Source: Cadophora sp. MPI-SDFR-AT-0126
Taxonomy: Eukaryota; Ascomycota; Leotiomycetes; Helotiales; Ploettnerulaceae
NCBI GenBank assembly: GCA_020747065.1
Contig: JAGMVK010000023.1
Coordinates: 186,001-250,000, forward strand
Direction: 5' to 3'
Length of the DNA stretch: 64,000 nt
Below, piece after piece: positions 25,024 to 34,784 of this stretch. The notes beneath the pieces were generated by a model, which saw only the letters and a program-made list of their open reading frames with translations, ran no database searches and was not told the origin of the DNA. Numbering within the stretch: position 1 is the stretch's first letter; every line of letters starts with the position of its first letter. Both the position numbers and the translations under genes were made by a program.

Positions 25024-25247
25024 TGTAATATTAAAATAACGAAAGTACTAGAAATAGGGGTACTTAGGTTTAACCGGAATATTACTAAATAAAAGCTGAA
25101 CCAGATTTATATATATATATAAGACCGCTCCCCCTTTAAGGACTCCTCACCTTCTTATTTCCTTCGTACCAGACCTATAATATTACTATTTGCTTACCGT
25201 CTTGCTCCCATACTTAATACTGCACTTAGTAATATTGCGTCGTTACA
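25024..25247 (+). repeat. 3' LTR of the Gypsy element (224 bp)
   Basis: Begins TGTAATATTAAAATAACG, the G-to-A converted form of the 5' LTR start, and ends GTCGTTACA. Followed by AAGTA, the target duplication. Confidence 0.92.
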
Positions 25248-25497
25248 AAGTAGCTTAATCGCGGCTTATCTCGATTAAACATTTAGTATTAACGCTTACT
25301 TAAGTACAGATATTTAATAACTTTATGGCTAAGCGATTTATAAGTAAACTATTTTTATTAATTATTATTACTAATAGCTTAGTTTATAATAATAATTTAA
25401 TATTTATATTAAAATTTAAACGTCTTTTTAAAATAACCCTACTACTCTACTACTCTAGAGTAGTACTCGAGTAGTAGAGTAGAAATTTGTCACACTG

Positions 25498-25505
25498 AGG
25501 CGGAA
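25498..25505. repeat. hAT target-site duplication, right copy
   Basis: AGGCGGAA, identical to 17095-17102. Confidence 0.8.
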
Positions 25506-25976
25506 TATCTTAACATGTATCAATTGCAGGAAGCTTTTATCCGCATGTCTCCTCCCACGAGCTTCTTCTATTATGAGTGATACAGCGCTGACTTGGAGAG
25601 GTTCGTTCGCTGTCGAACAAGGTGCACGATCTTGAGCAGGGAAAGCTGTGGGGGGCCACAGCCAAATACTCGACGTGGCGATCGGCGATTGTAAGAATAA
25701 TTATCCGCAGGGTTGTGCAGCTCTTGTTTTTGAATGATCGGGAGCGTTTCTCCCTTGCCGCATCGTTTAAACTATCATGGTCTAGTTCAACAAGCTGGGA
25801 GAAAGAGCCTATTATTAGGAAGGGACTGAACGTATACAAGTAAATAAGATGACATTTGTGGGCCCTATCTGCTACATTGAATTCTAAACCTTCTTAAAAC
25901 GACATTAGTGTATGGCGGGGATGAGTGCTGTCGTCCATCAGAACATGTATCGAAGAAAACCTATTAATAGCTTCAT
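25506..25976. other. Short spacer between transposon stack and SDR gene
   Basis: Overlapping open frames on both strands (25537-25839 minus, 25622-25843 plus) without domain support. Base composition returns to normal at the hAT boundary. Confidence 0.4.
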
Positions 25977-26999
25977 CTAGCTATCGGTGAACCCGACTTG
26001 CTCACAAGACTTAATCCAACATTTCTTCTCCGCCTCTTCATTGTATGTAAACGATTCATACCCCGGATCATCACCATGATACCCCTTCTTCACCGGCTCA
26101 CTCTCTTGGCACTCCTCGAGATACTTTCCACCCACACCCTCTAACTCCTGGCCAATGGCTGCCCAAACCTGCGTCGCAGCAGCTTGAGCAGGGCTCTTGA
26201 CCATTCTCATGACAGCTCTAGCTCGAGGCGAGACCATCTTCTTGATCACAAATAATACATTCGCGCAATCCATCTTTTGAATTCCAGTAGCCGCGCCACC
26301 GGGATGGACTGCCAAAGCATGGAGGCCATTGCCGCTATACCTCCGTTCGATCTCATTCGCCATATAGACGTTCGCGAGCTTACTTTGAGCGTAGGCTCTG
26401 CTGCGGTCATATTGTCCTTCAAGGTTGACGTTCTCCCAGTTGATTTGCTTGGCTTCTCTATGTTCCATTGATGACACTACCACAACCCTCGAGTCGAATG
26501 CAGGTGTTGATGCAGCGAGAAGGGAAGGTTTGAGGAGTTGGAAGAGCAGAAAATGACTGAGGTGATTGACGCCCCATTGCGTCTCGAAGCCTTCTTTCGT
26601 TCGGCCTTCAGGCAGCCGCCAAACTCCGGCATTGCAGATAAGGATGTTTAGCTTGCCGTTTGCCGCTTTGTTGATCTCCCCGGCGCATTTTCGAACACTA
26701 TCCAGGCTCGTCTGGTCAAGCTGAAATATCTGAATTCGTTGCTTGTCTTCTGATATGTCTTTCAAGGCTTCTCGTGCCTTTTCGAGGTTCCGAGCTGTTA
26801 GGAAGAGTCGTGCACTAGTTTTGAAGAGCGCGCGTGTTGTTTCCAGTCCGAGTCCTGAAGAGCAGCCTGTGATGACGATGGTTTTGTCTTGAAGCTTGCC
26901 TACAAGGCCTTCGTCTTCCACTATTTGATCGGCGGTTGGTCGGGCATCGCCAGCTCCCTTAGGATTAGCGTGAGCGGCAGCGTACCGATTGCCGACCAT
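25977..26999 (-). CDS. Short-chain dehydrogenase/reductase, 340 aa
   Basis: Intronless NAD(P)-dependent oxidoreductase of the classical/WWOX-like SDR group. The Rossmann cofactor motif TGCSSGLG spans residues 44-51, followed by the TARN cofactor-specificity strand end, NAG at 123-125, catalytic Asn in WGVNHLSH (N145), Ser in VVVVSSMEH (S176/S177) and YAQSK (Tyr203, Lys207). The C-terminal part after AVHPGG is a substrate-binding region ending GYESFTYNEEAEKKCW. Length is normal for the group. There is no signal peptide; it is probably cytosolic. The start ATG is the first in the frame, with an extended N-terminus (about 35 residues) before the Rossmann fold. Substrate unknown. The gene lies 0.5 kb from the heavily silenced transposon stack, yet shows no stops. 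Confidence 0.93.
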   Translation of the reverse strand: MVGNRYAAAHANPKGAGDARPTADQIVEDEGLVGKLQDKTIVITGCSSGLGLETTRALFKTSARLFLTARNLEKAREALKDISEDKQRIQIFQLDQTSLDSVRKCAGEINKAANGKLNILICNAGVWRLPEGRTKEGFETQWGVNHLSHFLLFQLLKPSLLAASTPAFDSRVVVVSSMEHREAKQINWENVNLEGQYDRSRAYAQSKLANVYMANEIERRYSGNGLHALAVHPGGAATGIQKMDCANVLFVIKKMVSPRARAVMRMVKSPAQAAATQVWAAIGQELEGVGGKYLEECQESEPVKKGYHGDDPGYESFTYNEEAEKKCWIKSCEQVGFTDS

Positions 27000-28552
27000 G
27001 TTTGAATTTAGACTGACGGTCTTGCTGGGGCGGTTTGATGTTGTTTCCGGATTTCATGTAAGCCGATGGGAAATAGCCGAGTGGTAATGCGTAGACAGCT
27101 CCTTTATACTATGAGCAATGCCACCCTTATGTACTGTTATCGTCTCGGCATTTACGGCGGCTTCTTGGGACTTACCTCAAATGAATATCGCTGTGAAGCT
27201 TTCAGCCAAGGCATTTTGAGTTAATCTCGGAGCCTTTCCACGTCATCGTATGAAATTTCGGCTGAGTTCTGCTGTATAATCATGTGATACGTCGTACATG
27301 GTCGATTACGAATGTACGCGCACCCTTGGCTTAATACAAAGACCAATTCTTGCCCTGTGCAAGAAGCTGACCAGATCCGCTCTAAGTACTTCACATGAGA
27401 TCTAACCACTCAGGAAGGGTGCCTCATGGATCCGCCCCACTGTGGTTGCCGCTAGCAAATATTTGGGGGGAGTAGATGTTCGCTGGCATTGAAAGTCTGC
27501 TTACGGCCAAACTTAATTGTTGCTTGAGAACCAGTTAGGAAGTAAGCCAGCCGTAGAGCTGATCAATATGTAGATCTTGCGCTTGAAGCGGTGACAAGGT
27601 AACCTTACTTGTACGAAAGGGGGTCTCGAGAAATCAAGCACACTCCTTGTAAGGCGGTGAGACGTACAACACATTAAAAAGTATAGTGTGCTTGGAACTG
27701 CCCCACAAAATACCTCGTTCAGCGGCGACAGATGTGGGGGGTGTGCTTGATTTTCTTGAGACATGGCAGGCCGAACTGTCCCGTCAAGAGCGAGATATAA
27801 CGAGATTTAGGCAGACTTTCGGGTCACAGGGGATCGGCCTCGGATAATCTCGACTTCTTACTTTGGTCGCGGGCGTACTTCGTATCAAGGGTAATAATCT
27901 AACCTTTTCTGTCTGTGCTGAACGACCCAGATTTTCCTTACAGAAGAAAATATTAAGCCGGATTAGCTCATTGGTTAGTATCCCTTGTAAAGTGGAATCT
28001 TCTAGTACCACGCACAGATGCCAAGTGTTGGATCCTTTGGGCATGTACGAAGTACGAAGTACTTCGTCGCCGGGGTAATAAATTGTCAATGCAGGCGGTG
28101 CTGCTCTAACTCAAGTAGGGAACAATGTTCAGGATTTGGAAACCTTATTGGACAATTTCCCCTGTTATCGAAGAACTCTCTAGAAGTCTTGGCTACAACT
28201 ACTTCCCTGACTACCATAGTATATTCATTTCGGAGACATTGTTTAGAGACTTGTTCTACATATTCTGAGACGGTATGGGCAGAAGCGTGTAGCTTGCGGT
28301 ACTTCCGTACCTGCCACAGTACGAAGTATTTACGAATACGATTCGACCAGGATTAAACCCTATCCGAATTAAACTCTAACCGAACTTCCTGGCTGGTAGT
28401 TATGCGCCAAGGAACGGGAATTGCCGATAATTCGTCGACGGCTTGGAGATAAAGTCTTAGCCTGTCTCCCAACCTCACTGGTTTCAATCCCCCTCAGCCG
28501 TACTCAATCCTGCTCGAACCCCTTTGCTTTTGCCTACTGTTCCGGTTACACA
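27000..28552. other. Intergenic between divergent SDR and Zn2Cys6 genes
   Basis: About 1.55 kb between two genes transcribed away from each other, so it probably contains both promoters. It also holds a tRNA-like relic (27956-28025) and TACGAAGTACGAAGTACTTCGT-type palindromes near 28046-28067 and 28317-28328. Short open frames have no support. Confidence 0.5.
27956..28025 (+). pseudogene. tRNA-like relic, perhaps tRNA-Thr(TGT)
   Basis: GCCGGATTAGCTCATTGGTTAG has the acceptor start, A box and D-loop of a eukaryotic tRNA, and TTGTAA fits an anticodon loop carrying TGT. The T arm and B box (GGTTCGANNCC expected) are missing and the 3' acceptor strand pairs poorly. Not functional as a tRNA; it could be a decayed gene or a tRNA-derived SINE head. 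Confidence 0.35.
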
Positions 28553-29897
28553 ATGTCGACTATGTCGACCGGCGGCAGACGCTCCCACCGCAAGTCCAGA
28601 AACGGCTGTGCTAATTGCAAGGCACGGAAGGTCAAGGTGGGTCATCCTGTTCTCCTCTCGCGTGCCTGCGTCGCTTCCCTGTTGCTTGTTGCTTAGACCT
28701 CCTTTGAATGAATCGTTCGGACGAGGTACCATTACCTACAAGTACCAACGTCAATTCATCACCGCTAATTACTGATTAAAGTGTGATGAGGCTCAGCCGG
28801 CGTGCGGCAACTGCATGAGACACGGCGTCGAATGCGCCTACAGCTCATTGCTGCTTGACCGGCATTCCCAATCGCCATCCGCTGTCGACAAGCAGTCAAC
28901 ACCGGAATATTCGACCATACCGCCAGACAATATTATGACCGACTCTTCCTCCAGCCCAGAAGCTCAACCCTCCCCGCATATAAATATCAACATCCTGCAC
29001 ATCGAGCTCATGCACACATACGCTACGGCATCGTGCTTCACCCTTTCGCGGAATCCTGCCCTGCAGTCAGTCTGGGGTGTTCAAATTCCTCGAATTGGAA
29101 TGGAATTCGACTATGTTATGTGCGCCATCATGGCGTTTTCCTCACTGCACATGGCGTATTTCAAGCCGGAAAAGAAGGAACTATATACTAGTCAAGCTGT
29201 CCACCTTCACGGAGCCGCCATGCGGTCAGTAAACGCTGTTTTGCCCAATGTTACCAACGAAAACTGCGCGGCACTATGGTCGTTCGCTGTCCTCAACTGT
29301 GCCTTCTCGTGTGCTAGACCCCGCGGCCCCGGAGATTTCCTTTTCATGGATGAGAATGGGCTGGCAGATTGGTTACTCGTTTTTCGTGGGATTAGAGTCA
29401 TCCTGGACTCAACTTATGGACGGCTTTTTAACACTTCTCTCGCCCCGATATTAGCTACTGGTCGCTGCCGGGAATTGGCACGAGAAACCAAGTCACATAA
29501 TATACATAGTGATCTAGGTGATCTGTTGCGACTAATCTCAGAAACCGTCCTAGATCCAGGAATGCGGGGGATATATATTCGGGAAATTGAGGAACTGTCA
29601 AAATCTTTTTACATGAAACAAGAAGCAGACTCTAGCCGCCACGAGTCGGAGTCTACAGATGTCTTCATCTGGCTTTTCAGGGTTTCTGGCGAGTATCTTA
29701 ACCTGCTTAGCAAACGGACCCCAGAGTCCCTTACGATATTTGCATATTTCTGTACCCTTATTAAGGATCTTGAATGGGCTTGGTGGATGAACGGTTGGAG
29801 TTTCCATCTCATTTCTGTAATTTATCATTTACTGGATCACAACTACCGAGCATGGCTGCAGTGGCCGATAGCGCAATTAGGGTGGCTACCTCCCTGA
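28553..29897 (+). CDS. Zn(II)2Cys6 transcription factor, 399 aa
   Basis: Fungal binuclear zinc-cluster regulator. Exons 28553-28636 and 28782-29897 are joined by a 145-bp GT-AG intron that splits the zinc cluster, as is common. The joined cluster has Cys at 19, 22, 29, 36, 39 and 46 (C-x2-C-x6-C-x6-C-x2-C-x6-C), preceded by basic RRSHRKSRNG. A Ser/Pro/Thr-rich linker follows, then a helical domain starting about residue 100 (HIELMHTYATASCF) and ending YRAWLQWPIAQLGWLPP. That ending and the short length match the Upc2/sterol-uptake-control-like subgroup. Acts in the nucleus; target genes unknown. The neighbouring SDR is a possible target by position only. No damage is seen. A second ATG three codons in is an alternative start. 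Confidence 0.92.
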
Positions 29898-31145
29898 AAC
29901 CGTGGAATTAATTTATACTACATTAATGCCATCGCATATTGTATAAATTTGGACAATGTAAATACTGAGAAATCTATGCTCGATTGTTGAGACTTAAGCG
30001 GGACGCTAAATACTTGTAGCAAGCTATAGCTATTACACTAAAACTTTAAAGTGCTATAACGGTACTCCTATTGATCGCCGTAGAGCTGAGCTTGATGCGG
30101 TATATGATCTCTTAGCTTAGGCTGCTTTCAAAGAAGGTTTGGAAAGCCTTGCAATTTTGTTATGGTTAACAGGGGAATATCTTCATATAAGGTTCTCCTT
30201 TCAGGTGGTTCGAGTTGGCGGTTCACGAAGACGTAAAAAGGCCGGGTTCGGGTTCGGGTTCGGGTTCGGGTTCGGGTTCGGGTTCGGGTTCCAGTTCGAG
30301 CTCCGATTAACCTGACATTAAGCTGTTCCACAAGGACACTCGGAAAAAATCAAGTTACTCAAATGCTTATAGCGTCTCTGCACTCCAGCTGTACCCTATA
30401 CGCAAACAGCGAACGGGGAAACCTATTACTTTGCGTCGAAGTTTCGAATCTCCAGATATGCTAACCACTCATAAGGCGACTGTGAAACATATAATTAATC
30501 TAGACTAATAGCGACCAGGAAGATGCCGCACTAATACTGTTATGATCAACCATCGTACTCGTTCGCGAAGAAGTACTAGCCTCGAATTCGACTTTCGCTT
30601 TCCTTCTGCTGATTCACAGTACCAAAACGCTAACTAGTATTCGAGCTCATGCCACAGCGCTACTAGAAATCCCGGAAGATGAACAATGTCTCGTGGCTCT
30701 TCTTGCCGCTATCATCCTGTCCGCGTCACACCGTGGCGTTCTAAAACTATTTCTTTTTTGACTACCTAATGCAAGCTTTGTCGCAATTGTCGTATCGCCA
30801 TAGAACGCTATCCGAGCAACGTAAGGAAGTCTATAACTAGGGAGGAAGGATTCATCGTTAGATAAATAGACGTTGTGATATCCTCTACTCCGCTTTCAAT
30901 TTTATGATCTCAATTATTCACCGCAGCCTCTTGCAACGGCATCCCACAGCATACAGCCCAACACCACCAAACAGCGCCTGATTGCCAAACCAGCCGCCCG
31001 TCTTCCCACACTAGCAGACTCGACACATCGCACAAAAAACACCAAGCTTCAATCCCCTCACCAATCTTCTGAACGCGCGATTCAGTATATCCAGTTCAAT
31101 CCCACTCAATTCCTTCCACGAATACCCACTAAACCAAATCCCCAA
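29898..31145. other. Intergenic stretch with a hexanucleotide repeat
   Basis: Nothing coding is supported. The GGGTTC array at 30244-30291 is listed separately. Confidence 0.5.
30244..30291 (+). repeat. (GGGTTC)8 microsatellite
   Basis: Eight perfect copies of GGGTTC, then a variant CAGTTC. In reverse it would encode Arg-Thr repeats, but it sits in no credible gene. It is not a telomere repeat (fungal TTAGGG expected). Confidence 0.95.
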
Positions 31146-31453
31146 ATGAACTCTATACAACTCCTCTCTCGCGCCATTATTCAAGCCCGCGACGACAAAA
31201 GCTTCTGGGACAAGTACAAGTGGTACATTATCGGCGGTCTTATCGCTATCCCTATCCAACTCGTCATATTGTGGTTCTAGTAAGCTCGGCCTTGTCCCCC
31301 CTCCCCCCCCCCCCCCCCCCCCCCCCCCTGCCCCATTCGCCCTGCCATATGCTTCTATCTTTCTGGATTGGATATATATATATATATATATAAAAGGAAT
31401 AAAAGGGAAATTTGGGAAAGACATTTAGGTTTTGGATTTAGATACATTATTTT

Positions 31454-31493
<40 letters not shown>

Positions 31494-31607
31494 TGGACAG
31501 TCACTAATTGTCATCTACTCAATAGCCTGCGCTGGCGGAAGAATAAGAAGGCGTCCATGAGGACCATTAGGGGAAATTCGGATCAGCACGGCAGCACGGT
31601 AGTATGA
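31146..31607 (+). CDS. Small single-pass membrane protein, 71 aa
   Basis: Unnamed small protein, missed by simple frame scans because it is split. Exon 1 is 31146-31279 (MNSIQLLSRAIIQARDDKSF..., 44 codons plus two bases), exon 2 is 31526-31607. The 246-bp intron starts GTAAGC and ends CAATAG, and splicing replaces an in-frame TAG with a Tyr codon. Residues about 27-44 (YIIGGLIAIPIQLVILWF) form one transmembrane helix, preceded by DKYKW and followed by the stop-transfer-like LRWRKNKK, which predicts a cytosolic C-terminus. The C-tail is polar (NSDQHGSTVV). Function unknown. The intron carries (C)26, (AT)n and (G)36. An alternative is an unspliced 44-residue product ending at 31280. Confidence 0.6.
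31303..31328 (+). repeat. Poly-C tract, 26 bp
   Basis: 26 consecutive C within the intron of the small membrane-protein gene; complementary to the G tract 127 bp downstream. Confidence 0.9.
31372..31392 (+). repeat. (AT)n dinucleotide repeat
   Basis: About ten AT units between the poly-C and poly-G tracts; it would sit in the loop of a C/G hairpin. Confidence 0.9.
31456..31491 (+). repeat. Poly-G tract, 36 bp
   Basis: 36 consecutive G preceded by a T run, 32 bp before the intron's 3' splice site. Can form G-quadruplexes or pair with the poly-C tract. Exact length is likely unreliable in any assembly. Confidence 0.85.
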
Positions 31608-32936
31608 TTCTCACGGTGTCGGGCATCGTCCTTTGTGAGGGGAGGGAGATAGGGATGTGGTTGGGATTAATATGTTGTTGAGGGGAGGTTGGACGCTTGG
31701 GGTGTTTCTTCAGACCATGGAGGCAGAGCTGTAAGGTGAATACGGCTACTTTTGGTGTGGGTGTCTTTGTTAGGGAACAGACCAAGTTCGTTCTTTGAGG
31801 AGAAAGTTAGAGATGTAATACGTTTGCATGGTGTTATTTTTGGCGGGTTACATTCTAGACCGTAATAATTGACTTAGAATTCTGGAGGATTTGAGAAAGT
31901 TACTCTTCTTTGGTGTGCGTGTGTGTACGTAGCCGGCTGTCCAAGGCGGGACTGACAATACTGGAATATATATTTCACCTACCTGTCATTTAATTTCCAT
32001 AACCCTCAACATATACCAGTACGAACTTGAGTAAGAAGAAAGATCTCGACCTCATAGAAAGTCACCAGTGCTATTGAGTACCGATCCAGGTCGCCTATGC
32101 AGCGTGGTAGTCAATGTGCGATCACCTGACCACCGTATCTATCAATATTTACATGCCCTTTATCTTTCATATCCTGGCCGTCATAGTTACAGTATCTCAT
32201 CCCTTCTACTTCGCTTTCCCATTTCGGTCGGGTTGACAGGGGCAGTTGTTTTCTCGAATCGAAGACCCCAGAATGCTGGTTTGGTACAGCATGTTGGAAT
32301 TAGGTATAGAGCAGTAAGAATACTTCGTACATGCCCAAACAAGTCCGGATTTCACGTCCGTGCACCCGTCGAATGTTCTACCAAGAACAGGGGTTATGGA
32401 CTAATAGACGGTCAAGTTTTCACTACCTTTATCCCTTTTAGGTCTAAGAAAGTCTGGGAAGCATAGACGTAAAATCTGGATTAGTTTCCACCTGTACGAA
32501 GTAGCTTAGTGAACTCCATATTAGTGGAAGTGAGAATTGACAGCAGAACGAAGAAGGCAGAATGAAAAACTTTATTCTGACGTTGTGGGGCGGAGTCGTT
32601 CGTACTCTGTGCGTTGTCCGAAACTTAATACACTAGTTCATACAGGAAGTACTTTCCTTGGGTAGATCTCTTCACTTGGACTATATTAGTTTCCATTGTC
32701 GGGTCTCCTGGAAGTTCAATTTTTAGCATTCTACAGGGCTTAGATGAATCTAGTGTGAAAGACAATACTAGGGAGTTGAGGGACGGGAGCATAAGACTCT
32801 CTTGTACCTTCATGATTGCTTCGCTTTTCGTTCATCCCATCTCGTTTCCAAGCGTCTCTTATTGCTCAAACTTCTACATTTTCGTTGACTTCCAAGACCT
32901 CACTTCTTTCCTAATTAATATCTACCTACCGTAAAC
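31608..32936. other. Intergenic, nothing recognised
   Basis: An open frame at 32068-32466 (+) has no domain and mixed composition. TACTTCGTAC motifs occur near 32324 and 32494. Confidence 0.4.
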
Positions 32937-33485
32937 ATGCAACTCAAATCCGTCTTCGTTCTCACTTTCGCCTATGTCTCAACCGCCACTGTAAGTTCCC
33001 TCACTGCAGCCTTCCAATCTCAATACTAACTCACTCAAGGCAGTAGCGAGCCCCGACTGGTTCGACGACCTAACCAACGGCGCCGAAGAATTCTTCTCCC
33101 AAGCCGACCACTTCTGGTCCACCGTAGCCAACGTTCCTGCATCCTACAGCTCCATCGCGTCTTCTCTCCAAAACGAAGCCTCCGCGCTCCGCAGCTCCCT
33201 CTCCGCTGAATATATATCCGCCACTGCCGTGGCGCCAATCCCACATCGCTTTCGGCTTCGTTGGCAAGCAAGGCGAGTTCGCTTGAGGCGTCCATTGAGC
33301 TCCGGTTGAGCTCCGTGCAGAGTGTTGTGGCTACTGTTGTGGCTACTCTTGTGGCTACTACCACGGATGCGGCAGGGAATACTGTTACTACCACGAGCAC
33401 GAGTACTGGCAGTGCGGCCAAGTGGACTGGGGCGATGGGAGCAGCTGCTCTTTTGGGTGGTGGGGCGATCTTTGCGAATATGTAA
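32937..33485 (+). pseudogene. Secreted GPI-type surface protein with one frameshift
   Basis: Exon 1 (32937-32990) encodes MQLKSVFVLTFAYVSTAT, a signal peptide. A 49-bp intron (32991-33039, TACTAAC branch site) leads to exon 2 from 33040, starting AVASPDWFDDLTNGAEEFF. The frame is good to about SATAVAP near 33230, then the rest continues only in another frame: NPTSLSASLASKASSLEASI, a Thr-rich TTTDAAGNTVTTTSTSTGSA, and a hydrophobic end WTGAMGAAALLGGGAIFANM typical of GPI-anchor signals. A single missing base near 33225-33232 explains it. All other features are intact, so this is either a very recent pseudogene or a base-call error. The family is a common fungal cell-surface type with no known reaction. 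Confidence 0.7.
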
Positions 33486-34782
33486 TAGGATATCAATGGA
33501 GGGAAGGAGTGGTTAGCAACACTTTTGGGATCCGCTTCAACTTAGAAGAGGGGTTTAAAAGGTTGACTGTCAAATTTCCCACCATCCGACTAGCTGGTGA
33601 ACAAGAATCAAATTCCATTAGTTCCGAGATTGATTTTGATATTGTCAAAGATTTAGGAGATCGGCTTTGGGAAGGGTCTTAATAATTCCATGAAATTCGC
33701 TCTGGAGAAAAAGCTTCTACAAGTCCCTCATCATGGTTGATGCTTAATTTTGATGTGACCCGAAAGAGCTTAAAAATCCCCGAAAGGACACTCCCCTCGA
33801 TGATCGATGCTTCACTATATTCTGTGAACAAACGATCTCGGCCATTAGTCTGACACATTATTTCGTGTCGAGGTCAGAAATCTGTGCCGCCTTTTCGTTA
33901 GCATAATCGACTCTAAGGCATATCTTATTCATCAGATGGTCAAAGAATTCTTGTTTCGCGAGCTGGAAATCAAGTCAAATTCGACCTCACACATTCTCTT
34001 GCTTTGCTAATGTGCAACCTTCACCTTTTGAATATAATTTCATTGTTGTGCAAGCGAGCGTTTGGTATCTCAAGTTACTCGACTGCCGTTTGCGACCAAC
34101 CATGCCTTACATCATTCCTTAAGCACATCCGCGACGTGTATCCGAATGGTGTGAGCATATACCAGATATTAGAAACAGCTGCCAATAGTCTGGTTCGAAA
34201 CCATCAGCTTGGTAGTCACGATGATTAGAATAAGTACTGATCGAAGGCCGAATTGTGAATCATTTCTTGTTTGGCCTCGGGGCTTCATGTTTCTTTCTAC
34301 CAGATAATGAAATAGTATACATTGTATGACGACGATCCGACAGAGGTGTGATGAAAATCTTGCCCCTTGGGCCCAATGTCTCCTCAGTCTCATTTTATTT
34401 GGTTGGAAGTAGAGCTCATGTCAAGGGCTCGAATCAAGTGACTTTCATACTTTTATGAAGCTATTCACAACTTTGTACAAGCCGTACGAGCTAGCTCGTG
34501 AACTAATACAAAAGATAGATTTTCTTAGGAATCCCTTCTCTCCTTGTAATCAATTAATTCAACCAAGTCGCGATTGTCCACGTACTTGCACTTGTTCTGT
34601 GACATTGATTACCATAGAGATGATTATGATCTATTAATTAGACTTTGCTACTCTTCGACCGACGGAAAGCAATCTGCTCCACGCTGCTTTGGCTTTCCCT
34701 GGCGTTACTACTGACGGCCTCTCTACGTTACGATTTTCTCGCAACCCTTAATTGCTCGGTGCCTATTTCACTACTGCCGCTC
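33486..34782. other. Intergenic, nothing recognised
   Basis: Low-complexity AT-leaning DNA with short frames on both strands and no domain support. Confidence 0.45.
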
Positions 34783-34784
34783 TA

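Larger units (their letters stand above)
17285..25247 (+). mobile_element. Ty3/Gypsy chromovirus LTR retrotransposon, RIP-inactivated
   Basis: Full-length 7,963-bp element (including a solo-LTR insertion). LTRs are 17285-17506 and 25024-25247, each TG...CA, flanked by a 5-bp duplication AAGTA (17280-17284 and 25248-25252). A purine tract AAAAGGGGAG precedes the 3' LTR. Decayed coding order is Gag zinc knuckle, protease, reverse transcriptase, RNase H, integrase, chromodomain, which is the Ty3/Gypsy order with a chromovirus C-terminus. The DNA is very AT-rich and full of TAA/TAG, with catalytic codons changed by G-to-A or C-to-T; this fits RIP. About 1.5 kb between the chromodomain (to about 23460) and the 3' LTR has no assignable product. 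The element cannot encode working proteins. Confidence 0.93.
17103..25497. mobile_element. hAT-type non-autonomous element, split by a Gypsy insertion
   Basis: Left end CTGGGTGACAAAT and right end ATTTGTCACACTG form 13-bp terminal inverted repeats with two mismatches, starting C-[T/A]-G as in hAT elements. They are flanked by a perfect 8-bp target duplication, AGGCGGAA, at 17095-17102 and 25498-25505; eight bases is the hAT hallmark. Both ends carry subterminal arrays of GAGTA/TACTC pentamers able to form hairpins (17116-17229 and 25436-25482). After subtracting the Gypsy element and one copy of its duplication, only about 427 bp remain, too short for a transposase. This is therefore a MITE-like passenger mobilised in trans. 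Confidence 0.8.

Noticed and set aside
30128..30331. Minus-strand frame with Arg-Thr repeats
   Set aside because: It is only the translation of the GGGTTC microsatellite and has no flanking coding support.
31011..31424. Minus-strand frame with poly-Gly and Ile-Tyr repeats
   Set aside because: Produced by the poly-C and AT repeats in an intron of the opposite-strand gene.
33035..33496. Minus-strand 153-residue frame over the GPI-type gene
   Set aside because: Low-complexity Val/Ala/Thr and Arg-rich shadow of the plus-strand Thr/Ala codons; the plus strand has signal peptide, splice sites and GPI signal.
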